Shown: positions 23,546-31,325 of the stretch, piece after piece
Layout of the letters: each line of letters opens with the position of its first letter
Position numbering within the stretch: the stretch's first letter is position 1
Assembly (NCBI GenBank): GCA_900752975.1
Contig: CAADXH010000056.1
Location: 1-34,179, forward strand
DNA: 34,179 nucleotides
Source of the DNA: Bacilli bacterium
GTDB taxonomy: Bacteria; Bacillota_I; Bacilli_A; ML615J-28; CAG-313
Direction of reading: 5' to 3'
Notes under the pieces: generated by a model
The model's input: the letters and a program-made list of their open reading frames with translations, nothing else
What the model was told of the DNA's origin: nothing
Databases searched by the model: none
Made by a program: the position numbers and the translations under genes

Positions 23546-24070
23546 TTATGATCCATGTTCTTGTTTAGTTACAACATTTTCTTTTAGTATTACGAGTACA
23601 ACTCTTTTATACAACACATAAACAAGTCCAGTAGTTATTGGCCATTTAATAAGCATTGTAGGAATTCGTACGCCTAATCCTACTATCATTTTATCTACAC
23701 CATTCCAAAGCATTAATTGGATAGAATTAATACCTGTTGTTACTACTGATGTTAGTAGAACTACTAAAAATAAAACTAGCAAGTTTACTTTACGTTTGTA
23801 GAAAATTCCGCCAACAGCTCCCCAAAGTAAAGCTGAAAACATCATAATAAATGAATAACTATAACCTGACAATAAACTATACAGAAAATCTGAACTAAAC
23901 GCTACTACCATTCCCCATAATGGTCCGGCAATAATGCCTGCTAGAATTAATGGTGTATCAAATAAGCTAATACGATGAAGGCCATTTCCAAAGCTAAATG
24001 TTTTTAATATTACCGAGATTGTGGTTAAAATTGCAAGAATTGCTATACGTTTGATAATCGATTTTTTCAT
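23546..24070 (-). CDS. ECF-type vitamin transporter S component (FolT-like)
   Basis: A 174-residue integral membrane protein with about six hydrophobic segments, the size and layout of the substrate-binding S component of energy-coupling-factor transporters. The stretch RISLFDTPLILAGIIAGPLWG (RISLFDTPLI, then LAGIIAGPLWG) after the first helix, and the C-terminal pattern with KWPITTGLVYVLYKR, resemble the folate-type S family. The substrate remains a guess. It would use a shared EcfA/EcfA'/EcfT module encoded elsewhere. The ATG at 24070 has GGAGG 5 bases upstream and overlaps the ung stop (ATGA). A TTG at 24082 is a less likely start. Confidence 0.8.
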   Translation of the reverse strand: MKKSIIKRIAILAILTTISVILKTFSFGNGLHRISLFDTPLILAGIIAGPLWGMVVAFSSDFLYSLLSGYSYSFIMMFSALLWGAVGGIFYKRKVNLLVLFLVVLLTSVVTTGINSIQLMLWNGVDKMIVGLGVRIPTMLIKWPITTGLVYVLYKRVVLVILKENVVTKQEHGS

Positions 24071-24711
24071 GGTAGCCTCCAAAATTCTTTAGTTACATTT
24101 AAGAATTCACAAGTTCTTGAAAAGATTTTACTACCAAAAAAGCCTTGGTATGCACTAAGTGGTGAAGGGTGTGGTGCCTCAATTATTAAGTGATTTGGAT
24201 TATTTAAAAAAGCCTTAATGCTCCTTGCTTGATTACCTAAAAGAATAAAAACAATTTTCCAATTACAAGTGTTTATTTTCTTAATAACTGCTTCTGTAAA
24301 AGTTTCCCATCCCATCTTTTGATGAGAAAGAGAAAGACCTGACTCTACTGTTAATATTCTATTAAGAAGTAGTACTCCGTTTTTAGCCCAAGGAGTTAAA
24401 TCTCCACTTGTAGGATATGGTAGATGTAAATCATCTGTCATTTCTTTATATATATTCTGTAAGCTTTTAGGTAGTCTTACACCGGGATTAACCGAGAATG
24501 CAAGTCCGTTCGCAAACCCTGGTGTTTGATATGGATCTTGACCAATAATTACTACTTTTACTTTTTCTAATGGAGTAAGTAATAAGGCTTGATATATATG
24601 ATCATATGGTGGAAAAATGGTTTTTGTTTGATACAACACTTTAATTTGTTGATTTAATTTTTCAAAATATGGTTTATTCATTTCTTCAATCATTAGTTCT
24701 TTCCAACTCAT
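24067..24711 (-). CDS. ung: Uracil-DNA glycosylase, family 1
   Basis: Removes uracil from DNA in base-excision repair. This 214-residue protein has the catalytic water-activating motif GQDPYQTPGFANGLAFSV, with Gln where most family members have His after GQDPY. It also has the LLLNRILTV segment and the DNA-intercalation motif HPSPLSAYQGFFGS with its catalytic histidine. The end is slightly short but complete (FWRLP). It stops with TGA inside an ATGA overlap with the transporter gene. AGGAGG lies just before the ATG. Confidence 0.96.
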   Translation of the reverse strand: MSWKELMIEEMNKPYFEKLNQQIKVLYQTKTIFPPYDHIYQALLLTPLEKVKVVIIGQDPYQTPGFANGLAFSVNPGVRLPKSLQNIYKEMTDDLHLPYPTSGDLTPWAKNGVLLLNRILTVESGLSLSHQKMGWETFTEAVIKKINTCNWKIVFILLGNQARSIKAFLNNPNHLIIEAPHPSPLSAYQGFFGSKIFSRTCEFLNVTKEFWRLP

Positions 24712-24823
24712 ATTATTGCCTCCTAACCTTTATATACTTGAATATTATACCACATTTTAGATTAACATTAAATTTATTTGATAGATATTTTATTTAAATA
24801 TTGGATTAAAATATTAACTAAAG

Positions 24824-24854
24824 AAAAAACTTAAAGTTTGAGGCTTTAAGTTTT
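24824..24854 (-). terminator. Terminator of sigG
   Basis: A perfect 10-bp stem (24828-24837 with 24845-24854), 7-nt loop, then TTTTTTC on the minus strand, directly after the sigG stop codon. Confidence 0.85.
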
Positions 24855-24855
24855 A

Positions 24856-25623
24856 CTATTTATTAAAGATTATCTTCAATGCACTTTTTTCTAGTCTTGA
24901 CACTTGAGCTTGAGATATTCCAAGTTCTTCTGCAATTTCCATTTGAGTTTTGTTGTCATAGTATCTATCATATATAATGTTACGTAACCGATCATTTAAT
25001 CTTGCGATACCTTCTTCAATTATCATTTTGTTTAGTCTTTTTTCTTCACTCATACTATCATCTGGTATTTGATCAACTAAATAGATTTCATCTCCACCAT
25101 TATTGAAAATGGGAGTGAAAATGGAAACAGGTTCTTGAATGGCTTCTAAAGCTATTACAATATCGATAGTTTCAACATTTATTCCTTTCGCAATTTCTTC
25201 AATTGTTGGTTCTTTCATATGTTCTGATATATATTTTTCTTTAAACTGTAAAGCTTTATATGCTATATCTTTCATTGATCTTGATACTCTAATTTTAGAA
25301 TTGTCTCTTAAGTATCTTCTAATTTCACCAATAATCATTGGTACTGCATAAGTAGAAAACTTAACACCATGAGAAAAATCAAAATTATCAATTGCCTTTA
25401 TTAGACCCATCGCTCCTACTTGAAATAAATCATCAAGGTTTTCTCCTCGATTATTAAATTTTTTAATTACACTTAAAACTAATTTTAAGTTCCCTTCTAC
25501 CACCATATCGCGAGCTTCTTTGTCCCCCGCTTGACTTTTCTTAATTAGTTCTAGTGCTTCATCTGAAGGTAGAACTTTAAGTTCAGCTGTATTAACTCCT
25601 GTTATTTCAACTTTATTACGCAT
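24856..25623 (-). CDS. sigG: RNA polymerase sporulation sigma factor SigG
   Basis: The late forespore sigma factor of endospore formers; 255 residues from the ATG at 25623. Strong family signatures are the N-terminus RNKVEITGVNT, LKLVLSVIKKFNNRGENLDDLFQ and GLIKAIDNFDFSHGVKFSTYA (GLIKAIDNFDF, SHGVKFSTYA). The nearly invariant PMIIGEIRRYLRDNSKIRVSR is also present in two adjoining parts, PMIIGEIRRYLR and DNSKIRVSR. Region 4 carries TQMEIAEELGISQAQVSRLEK. AGGAGG is 8 bases from this ATG and only 2 from the ATG at 25629, so the second is chosen. It has its own candidate SigF/SigG promoter and terminator. Confidence 0.96.
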   Translation of the reverse strand: MRNKVEITGVNTAELKVLPSDEALELIKKSQAGDKEARDMVVEGNLKLVLSVIKKFNNRGENLDDLFQVGAMGLIKAIDNFDFSHGVKFSTYAVPMIIGEIRRYLRDNSKIRVSRSMKDIAYKALQFKEKYISEHMKEPTIEEIAKGINVETIDIVIALEAIQEPVSIFTPIFNNGGDEIYLVDQIPDDSMSEEKRLNKMIIEEGIARLNDRLRNIIYDRYYDNKTQMEIAEELGISQAQVSRLEKSALKIIFNK

Positions 25624-25642
25624 AATCATATCCTCCTACTTT

Positions 25643-25672
25643 AATTATCGGATGAAATGATTGTTTTTATGC
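25643..25672 (-). promoter_or_regulatory. Candidate SigF/SigG promoter of sigG
   Basis: On the minus strand GCATA (25672-25668) is followed by 15 bases and TCCGATAATT (25652-25643). The Bacillus SigF consensus, from memory, is GYATA, about 15 bases, GGNNANAHT. All but the two leading Gs fit. A forespore promoter here would match the known control of spoIIIG (sigG). Confidence 0.45.
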
Positions 25673-25691
25673 AAGATAATTTGAAAATATT

Positions 25692-25734
25692 TAAAAAGGT
25701 ATATGTCTATTTGTTTTAAACACATACCTTTTTA
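25692..25734 (-). terminator. Terminator of the DUF2130 gene
   Basis: A stem of about 15 bp (25692-25706 with 25720-25734, one G-U) with arms of A and T runs begins just after the stop codon. It separates this gene from sigG. Confidence 0.85.
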
Positions 25735-25735
25735 T

Positions 25736-27076
25736 TTATTCTTCTATTTTGTCGATTGCTTTTGTTATTTTTGTGATATTAAATTCATTTATTTTATTTT
25801 TTAATTTCACAAGTTGAGTTTCCACAATATCATTACTTAATGAGATAATGCTTTCGGCGTTTTTGTTTATCTCATTAGCTTTTTTATTTATATCAAGAAC
25901 TTGTTTTGTTATTTTATCAATAGTTTTAGTTATTAAGTCTTCTTTCATTTTATTAAAGTTTTCTATAATTTTTTCAGTTTCTTCAAACTTTAATGATTCT
26001 TTTTTCGTTTCTAATAAAAGTTTTTGATATTTTCTACCTAAGCTTTCCACAATGCTTAAGAAAGTTATAAAGTATTGAGGGCGAACTACATACATTTTTT
26101 CATACTCTTGTACCTTTTTGATTGGCACATCATAGTTTTCCATTTCTAGTTCACTGACAAGTAAAGCATATTCACATTTTTTCTTTGTACGGTCTTTATC
26201 AAGTTTTTTATAATGGGATTCATTAGTTTTACGATTAACTGAATTAGGGTCTTCACTCTTCATTTCACAAGTTACCGAAGTTAATTCTTCTTTATGGTCT
26301 TCTCCTGTATATACTCTAAAAATAAAATCTGCTTTTGTTCCTTTTGTTTCATCATCTTCTTTGATTGAGTCATTATCTTTTTCCCATGTACAATTTAGAA
26401 AACCACTTTGTGCATATGAGTTGTATTCATTATTACACCAACGTTCTAAGTCTTCACCAATCCTTTTTATGTTTAATGATGTTCTATCATTTTTTAATCT
26501 TAGAATTTCGTTTTCTTTTTCGTTTAACTCTTTTTGGATTTCATTATCTTTTTCAAGTAAAGCTATTCTTATCTTTTCGGTACATTCTCTATCTTTATCA
26601 GCTAGTTTTGTATTTTGGAGTTCTATTTGATTTTGAAGTTTCATTATTTCTAGTTTATTTTGTTGTTCTATTATTTGTTTAGACATTTCTAATTCATGAA
26701 TCTTCTCATTATATTTTTTAATTTCTTCACTTGCCTGAAGCTTGGCTTTTTCAGCTACACTTTTTTCAAGTGATGCATATGTTGCTTGAAGCATTGTTAA
26801 TTTTGAATTTAGTTCTTGTAATTTTTCTTCATAAGTTTTCTTTATATCTTGTTCTTTTAACAAAACTTCATTTTTCTTTTCTAACTCTAGTTTTGATTTT
26901 ACATCATTTAAAAGTTTTAAGTATTCTGTGTTTTTTCCTTTATCTATTTGTTCACGTAGAATAGTAGTATCTATTTTATTTAGTGATAATAAATCAATCT
27001 CATCACCTTTTTTCGCATCTACTTCTAGGCGTAATGTTTTTTCATCGATTATTGTTACTTCAGTTATTTTAGCCAT
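25736..27076 (-). CDS. DUF2130 coiled-coil protein with nuclease-like core
   Basis: A 446-residue protein of the DUF2130 family. An N-terminal globular part (1-50) leads to a long coiled coil (about 55-205, rich in Lys/Glu with LQELNSKLTMLQ-type heptads). A core follows with IGEDLERWCNNEY (206-218), GTKADFIFRV (Asp250) and TSVTCEMKSEDP (Glu271, Lys273). This Asp...Glu-x-Lys spacing resembles the PD-(D/E)XK nuclease fold, so a DNA-acting role related to RmuC is possible but unproven. The C-terminus is again helical. The ATG at 27076 follows AAGGAGG; the ATG at 27103 lies upstream of that site. It interrupts the usually adjacent sigE and sigG genes and ends with its own terminator. Confidence 0.85.
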   Translation of the reverse strand: MAKITEVTIIDEKTLRLEVDAKKGDEIDLLSLNKIDTTILREQIDKGKNTEYLKLLNDVKSKLELEKKNEVLLKEQDIKKTYEEKLQELNSKLTMLQATYASLEKSVAEKAKLQASEEIKKYNEKIHELEMSKQIIEQQNKLEIMKLQNQIELQNTKLADKDRECTEKIRIALLEKDNEIQKELNEKENEILRLKNDRTSLNIKRIGEDLERWCNNEYNSYAQSGFLNCTWEKDNDSIKEDDETKGTKADFIFRVYTGEDHKEELTSVTCEMKSEDPNSVNRKTNESHYKKLDKDRTKKKCEYALLVSELEMENYDVPIKKVQEYEKMYVVRPQYFITFLSIVESLGRKYQKLLLETKKESLKFEETEKIIENFNKMKEDLITKTIDKITKQVLDINKKANEINKNAESIISLSNDIVETQLVKLKNKINEFNITKITKAIDKIEE

Positions 27077-27126
27077 AGTTAAAAGCCTCCTTACTCTTAT
27101 CATTATTATATCAAAAAAAATATTAC

Positions 27127-27834
27127 TTAGGCAATTTTTACTCTATTTTCAATTTCTTGACGCATTTTATCTATTATTCTTTTTTCTAAGCGTGATATAT
27201 ATGACTGAGATATTCCGAGTTCATCGGCAACTTCCTTTTGAGTCATTACTGGATGGTCATATAAGCCAAAACGCATGACCATAATTTCTCTTTCACGCTT
27301 TGTTAATTTATTTAGCGCATAGTATAAATTATCAATATCTTCTTCTTCCGCAAGTTTAGTTAATGTTTCTGGCTCTTCCGATCCCAAAATATCTGCTAGA
27401 ATCATTTCATTTCCTTCATTGTCAACACTTAGAACTTCATCTAGTGAATATTCATTACGTGACTTTTGGGTTTTTCTTAAATACATCAATATTTCGTTTT
27501 CAATACATCTTGATGCGTATGTCGCAAGTTTAATGTTTTTTTCCATTTTGAAGGTTTGAACTCCCTTAATTAATCCCATTGAACCAATGCTTATTAAATC
27601 TTCTATATTAATTTTAGTTGATTCAAACTTTTTGGCGATAAAAACAACTAGCCGTAAATTATGTACTATTAAAGTATTTCTAGCATCAATATCTCCTTCT
27701 TTACTTTTTAACAGTAACTCTGTTTCTTCTTTTTCCTCTAATGGTGGTGGTAAAATATTATTGCTATTAATATAAAAACAAGTTTTATTTTTTTTGAATA
27801 TACAATCTAACAATTTAATAAATAATTTAATCAT
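27127..27834 (-). CDS. sigE: RNA polymerase sporulation sigma factor SigE (pro-form)
   Basis: The early mother-cell sigma factor. It begins with an amphipathic pro-sequence (MIKLFIKLLDCIFKKNK), followed by FYINSNNILPPPLEEKEE. That aligns with the Bacillus VYYIGGSEALPPPL region where SpoIIGA cleaves, so the cleavage is expected around the FY pair, about residue 20. The rest is canonical: RLVVFIAKKFESTKINIEDL, SIGSMGLIKGVQTF, KLATYASRCIENEILMYLR and region 4 with QKEVADELGISQSYISRLEK. The spoIIGA TGA overlaps the two adjacent ATGs (27837 and 27834). The second is better spaced from the G-rich RBS. Confidence 0.96.
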   Translation of the reverse strand: MIKLFIKLLDCIFKKNKTCFYINSNNILPPPLEEKEETELLLKSKEGDIDARNTLIVHNLRLVVFIAKKFESTKINIEDLISIGSMGLIKGVQTFKMEKNIKLATYASRCIENEILMYLRKTQKSRNEYSLDEVLSVDNEGNEMILADILGSEEPETLTKLAEEEDIDNLYYALNKLTKREREIMVMRFGLYDHPVMTQKEVADELGISQSYISRLEKRIIDKMRQEIENRVKIA

Positions 27835-28535
27835 CATTTCCCCCCTATGAAATCACGATGTAATAATACATCATAATTATTGATATTAGTGAAAGCGTAT
27901 CTAGCAATAATTGAAGCACCAGCAATGACTACTGGTGGGCCTTCATAAATCATAATATTAGTATTTCCTCCGATACCTTGTATTATCGTACTTCCTATTT
28001 TTTCTAGATTTAATTTTGTCATATGTTTGTCATTAATAAAAACTATAGGTAACCCTTGATAATACACCGTATTTCCAGTATCTAAATAAGCTTTGAAACT
28101 TATATTCTTAATACTAACTTTATATATATGTTTATTCTCATTAATTGATACCCCCTTATAGTTTTCAATAATCCAGCTTATAATAACAAATAACAAAGCT
28201 ACAAACAACATTGCCAGATTTTTTACTTTAAATATTACGATAGTGCCAATAAAAGCAATATTTAATAAATAGTATATTACTATTTTTATAATAGTAGTTT
28301 TAATACTTTTATAAGGATATGCAATTACAACAATAATAATTCCCACAAAATAACGAATTACCATTAAATGTTTAAAAGGAAAAATAAATAATAGTACGTT
28401 AGCTAAACTAACAAATAAAGCAAGAATTATACGATAGATAATTATTTTTTCTTTCCATACTAAACTAATAGTTTTTAGTATTGCATAGTCCGTAATTAGT
28501 GTTGTAATGAGGACTAAATCTAAATAGACAATCAT
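27834..28535 (-). CDS. spoIIGA: Sporulation sigma-E factor processing peptidase SpoIIGA
   Basis: The membrane aspartic protease that removes the pro-sequence of SigE. From ATG 28535 it has 233 residues. About five hydrophobic helices fill residues 1-122, starting MIVYLDLVLI, much like the Bacillus start. A C-terminal cytoplasmic domain carries the catalytic aspartate in KAYLDTGNTV (Asp152), then IIQGIGGN and VVIAGASI. The protein is clearly shorter than the roughly 309 residues of the Bacillus enzyme, mostly after the catalytic motif. The stop TGA overlaps the sigE start, coupling protease and substrate. Upstream in-frame starts at 28541 and 28547 (GTG) are possible. Confidence 0.92.
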   Translation of the reverse strand: MIVYLDLVLITTLITDYAILKTISLVWKEKIIIYRIILALFVSLANVLLFIFPFKHLMVIRYFVGIIIVVIAYPYKSIKTTIIKIVIYYLLNIAFIGTIVIFKVKNLAMLFVALLFVIISWIIENYKGVSINENKHIYKVSIKNISFKAYLDTGNTVYYQGLPIVFINDKHMTKLNLEKIGSTIIQGIGGNTNIMIYEGPPVVIAGASIIARYAFTNINNYDVLLHRDFIGGK

Positions 28536-28551
28536 TGTCATCACCACTACA

Positions 28552-28583
28552 ATTATACAACATTAAATTTGCTAATTTTGTCA
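28552..28583 (-). promoter_or_regulatory. spoIIGA promoter with candidate Spo0A box
   Basis: A perfect TATAAT on the minus strand (28557-28552) lacks a -35 hexamer at 17 bases. TGACAAA (28583-28577), one mismatch from the 0A box TGNCGAA, lies 19 bases upstream. Bacillus spoIIG is a Spo0A-activated SigA promoter with abnormal spacing, so this arrangement is plausible. Confidence 0.35.
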
Positions 28584-28599
28584 TAACAAGAAAGGAAAA

Positions 28600-28625
28600 A
28601 ATAAAAAACCCTATATTAGGGTTTT
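28600..28625 (-). terminator. Terminator of ftsZ
   Basis: A perfect 9-bp stem (28605-28613 with 28617-28625), 3-nt loop, followed on the minus strand by TTTTTTATTTTTT. It lies beyond the three 34-bp repeats, so the repeats are in the ftsZ 3' untranslated region. Confidence 0.85.
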
Positions 28626-28630
28626 AGCAC

Positions 28631-28732
28631 TTTTTTGATTCTCACTTATGGTAGAGTCCACCGCTTTTTTAATTCTCACTTACGGTAGAGTTCACCGCTT
28701 TTTTAATTCTCACTTATGGTAGAGTTCACCGC
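28631..28732. repeat. Three tandem 34-bp repeats between ftsZ and spoIIGA
   Basis: Units at 28631-28664, 28665-28698 and 28699-28732, each TTTTTT, then (G/A)ATTCTCACTTA, then (T/C)GGTAGAGT, then (C/T)CACCGC. Only three positions vary among the copies. The units abut directly with no spacer and contain no ORF. They lie 39 bases past the ftsZ stop and before its terminator. Confidence 0.95.
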
Positions 28733-28770
28733 TTTTTATGTAAGTTTTTTTACACTAGTATTTTATCATG

Positions 28771-29895
28771 TTAACGATATCTATTTTGAAGCCAACTTGG
28801 TACCTTTGTTTCTTTAACTTCTTTTCCCTCTTCTTGTTTTACAGTTGTTCCACCACCGATATGTGGAGTGATTGGTCGAGGTTCTTCATGTTTTTGATAA
28901 ACTTCAGCTTTTTCCTGTTCAGCTATTTTGTTTTCTTTTGATAAATCAAAACCAGTTGCGATAACAGTTACTACGATTTCACCATTTAATTCAAAATTTA
29001 AACCTGTACCATGAATAATATCAATTTCTGTTGATGAGGCATTACGAATTTCTGATATTACATCTTCAATTTCTTTCATTGTCATTCCATCATCACCAGT
29101 AATTTGAACAATTGCATCTGTCGCTCCATTAATATCGATTTCTAGTAATGGACTACTAATAGCCATTCTCGCTGCTAATACTGCACGATTTGGACCACTA
29201 GCAATACCAATACCCATAAGGGCTGTGCCTTTACCAGATAATACAGTTTTTACGTCCGCAAAGTCAACGTTAATTAATCCAGGGAATGATATGATTTCTG
29301 AAATACCTTTTACACCATGTAGTAGTACATTATCTGCTTCACTAAATGCTTCTAGGTAAGTTGTATTAGTACCAATTATATCTAGTAATTTATCATTAGG
29401 GACAATAATTAAAGTATCAACAAATGGTTTCATTTCTTCAATACCTTGGATAGCATTTTGCATACGACGTTTACCTTCAAATCCAAATGGTTTTGTTACT
29501 ATACCAACAACAACACATCCAAGTTCTTTCGCAATTCTCGCAATAACAGGAGCAGCCCCAGTACCTGTTCCACCACCCATACCAGTTGTGATAAATACTA
29601 GATCAGCGCCTTTAATCGCATCTCTTATTTCATCTTCTGATTCTTCAGCAGCTTTACGTCCTACTTCAGGATTAGCACCAGCTCCAAGGCCTTTAGTGAT
29701 TTGTTTACCAATTTGTATTCTTACTTCAGCTTTTGATAATCTTAATACTTGACAATCAGTATTAATTGCGATATATTCAACTTCACGAATATCGTTATCG
29801 ATCATTCTATTAATGGCATTACCGCCACCTCCACCTACACCTATTACTTTCAGTATTGGTTTCGTTGTGAACATTTCATCATTAGCGTTCATCAT
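28771..29895 (-). CDS. ftsZ: Cell division protein FtsZ
   Basis: The tubulin-like GTPase that forms the division ring. Starting at ATG 29895 it has 374 residues. The N-terminal nucleotide site VIGVGGGGGNAINRMI, the tubulin signature GGGTGTGAAPVIA and the acidic linker are all present. A C-terminal peptide, KVPSWLQNRYR, is the docking tail for partners such as FtsA or SepF. An upstream in-frame ATG at 29931 overlaps the -10 of promoter P2 and is therefore unlikely; AAAGGG precedes the chosen ATG by 8 bases. ftsA is not adjacent: the next gene upstream is ackA. Confidence 0.97.
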   Translation of the reverse strand: MMNANDEMFTTKPILKVIGVGGGGGNAINRMIDNDIREVEYIAINTDCQVLRLSKAEVRIQIGKQITKGLGAGANPEVGRKAAEESEDEIRDAIKGADLVFITTGMGGGTGTGAAPVIARIAKELGCVVVGIVTKPFGFEGKRRMQNAIQGIEEMKPFVDTLIIVPNDKLLDIIGTNTTYLEAFSEADNVLLHGVKGISEIISFPGLINVDFADVKTVLSGKGTALMGIGIASGPNRAVLAARMAISSPLLEIDINGATDAIVQITGDDGMTMKEIEDVISEIRNASSTEIDIIHGTGLNFELNGEIVVTVIATGFDLSKENKIAEQEKAEVYQKHEEPRPITPHIGGGTTVKQEEGKEVKETKVPSWLQNRYR

Positions 29896-29929
29896 ACAAT
29901 CATCCCTTTCTCTATTTTCATTATGCAAC

Positions 29930-29958
29930 ATTATAGCATAGCATAGTTTATTTTACAA
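29930..29958 (-). promoter_or_regulatory. ftsZ promoter P2
   Basis: On the minus strand TTGTAA (29958-29953), 17-bp spacer, TATAAT (29935-29930). Initiation would be near 29923, just upstream of the chosen start codon. Confidence 0.6.
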
Positions 29959-29984
29959 ATATATTACTTTCTTGAACTATTACA

Positions 29985-30013
29985 ATTATACCAAAATTAA
30001 CCATAAAAGTCAA
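29985..30013 (-). promoter_or_regulatory. ftsZ promoter P1
   Basis: On the minus strand TTGACT (30013-30008), 17-bp spacer, TATAAT (29990-29985): a near-consensus SigA promoter about 50 bases upstream of P2. Confidence 0.75.
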
Positions 30014-30067
30014 GGTAAGCGGCTATATTAATTTTGAGGTACAATTTCTAAATATATATATATATTT

Positions 30068-30104
30068 TAAAAGCACCTTAAGGAGTTTTTCCTTTTGAGG
30101 TGCT
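30068..30104 (-). terminator. Terminator of ackA
   Basis: Outer stem AGCACCT/AGGTGCT (30072-30078 with 30098-30104) and inner AAGGA/TCCTT (30080-30084 with 30090-30094), then TTTTAAAATA on the minus strand. Confidence 0.75.
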
Positions 30105-30110
30105 ATTTTT

Positions 30111-31310
30111 TTATTTAATGTTGCCTAATCTCATTACATCTCTTGCAATCATAAGTTCTTCGTTTGTTGGAACCACTAGCACCTTAATTTTTGAATTAGG
30201 TGTAGATATTTCTGCATAGTTACCAAAAGTATCAATGTTCTTTTGTTCATCAATTTCAACACCAAAGGCTTCTTTTAAGCGGGCACATACTTCACTTCTT
30301 GTTTGTGGTGATTTTTCACCAATACCAGCAGTAAAGACAAGCACATCACATCCACCCATATAAGCATAGTAGCTGCCAATAAAATCTACTATCTTCTTTT
30401 CTTGCATTCTTAAGATTAAATCAGCTTTAACATCGCCTTCTGCTTGAGCCTTTCTTAAATCACGGCCATCACTGCTTTTTGGGAAATAGCCTATGTATCC
30501 GGATTTTTTATTCAAAATAGTTGTAACTTCTTCAACTGTCTTATTTTCTTTATGACAAATAAATTCAATAATTGCAGGATCGATAGTACCTGATCTTGTT
30601 CCCATTGGAAGACCATCAAGCGGAGTTAACCCCATTGTTGTATCTACAACTTTACCATCTTTTATTGCTGCAAGACTTGCACCATTACCTAGATGGGCAA
30701 TAATCATTTTTAATCCTTTAAGTGGACGGTTTAGACGAGCTGCTGCCTCAGCTGATACGTAACGATAACTTGTTCCGTGGAAACCATATTTACGAACATG
30801 ATACTTTTCATACCATTCATATGGTGTACCATACATATATGCTTCAGGTGCCATTGTTAAATGGAATGAAGTATCAAATACACCTACTTGTACAACTCCT
30901 GGTAATGCTTCTTTAAATGCTCTAATACCTGTTAAATTAGCAGGATTATGTAAAGGACCTAAATCGCTAACTGATTCTACAACTCTGATTGCTTCATCAT
31001 CCATAACTACTGAATCTGTATATTTTTCACCACAATGTAGAATTCTATGTCCTACACCAGCAATTTCTTTTAAATCTTTAACAATACCTTTTTCAATTAA
31101 AGCCTTTAATAAAATATCAACTGCCATAGCGTGATTTTTCGCATCAACTAATTTTTCTTCTTTTTTGCCTTCATACTTAATAACAAAGTTAGGCTTTTCT
31201 AATCCTATTTTTTCAACAAGTCCTTCTGTAATTACCTTCTCTTCAGGCATTTCTAGTAATTGAAATTTTAAAGATGAACTTCCAGCATTTACTGCCATTA
31301 TTTTACTCAT
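30111..31310 (-). CDS. ackA: Acetate kinase
   Basis: Makes ATP and acetate from acetyl phosphate, the energy-yielding end of the Pta-AckA pathway in fermenting anaerobes. From ATG 31310 it has 399 residues, standard length. Signatures are the N-terminal MAVNAGSSSLKFQL, GHRILHCGE, FDTSFH, YGFHGTSYRYV, IAHLGNGASL, TMGLTPLDGLPMGTRSG, and the C-terminal VFTAGIGE. GGAGG lies 8 bases before this ATG; a GTG at 31325 overlaps that site and is rejected. It follows the small membrane protein gene directly and probably shares its transcript. Confidence 0.97.
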   Translation of the reverse strand: MSKIMAVNAGSSSLKFQLLEMPEEKVITEGLVEKIGLEKPNFVIKYEGKKEEKLVDAKNHAMAVDILLKALIEKGIVKDLKEIAGVGHRILHCGEKYTDSVVMDDEAIRVVESVSDLGPLHNPANLTGIRAFKEALPGVVQVGVFDTSFHLTMAPEAYMYGTPYEWYEKYHVRKYGFHGTSYRYVSAEAAARLNRPLKGLKMIIAHLGNGASLAAIKDGKVVDTTMGLTPLDGLPMGTRSGTIDPAIIEFICHKENKTVEEVTTILNKKSGYIGYFPKSSDGRDLRKAQAEGDVKADLILRMQEKKIVDFIGSYYAYMGGCDVLVFTAGIGEKSPQTRSEVCARLKEAFGVEIDEQKNIDTFGNYAEISTPNSKIKVLVVPTNEELMIARDVMRLGNIK

Positions 31311-31325
31311 AAAGTATTCCTCCAC

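Noticed and set aside
28631..28732. 34-bp repeats as a CRISPR array
   Set aside because: The copies abut directly with no spacers and no cas genes are nearby.
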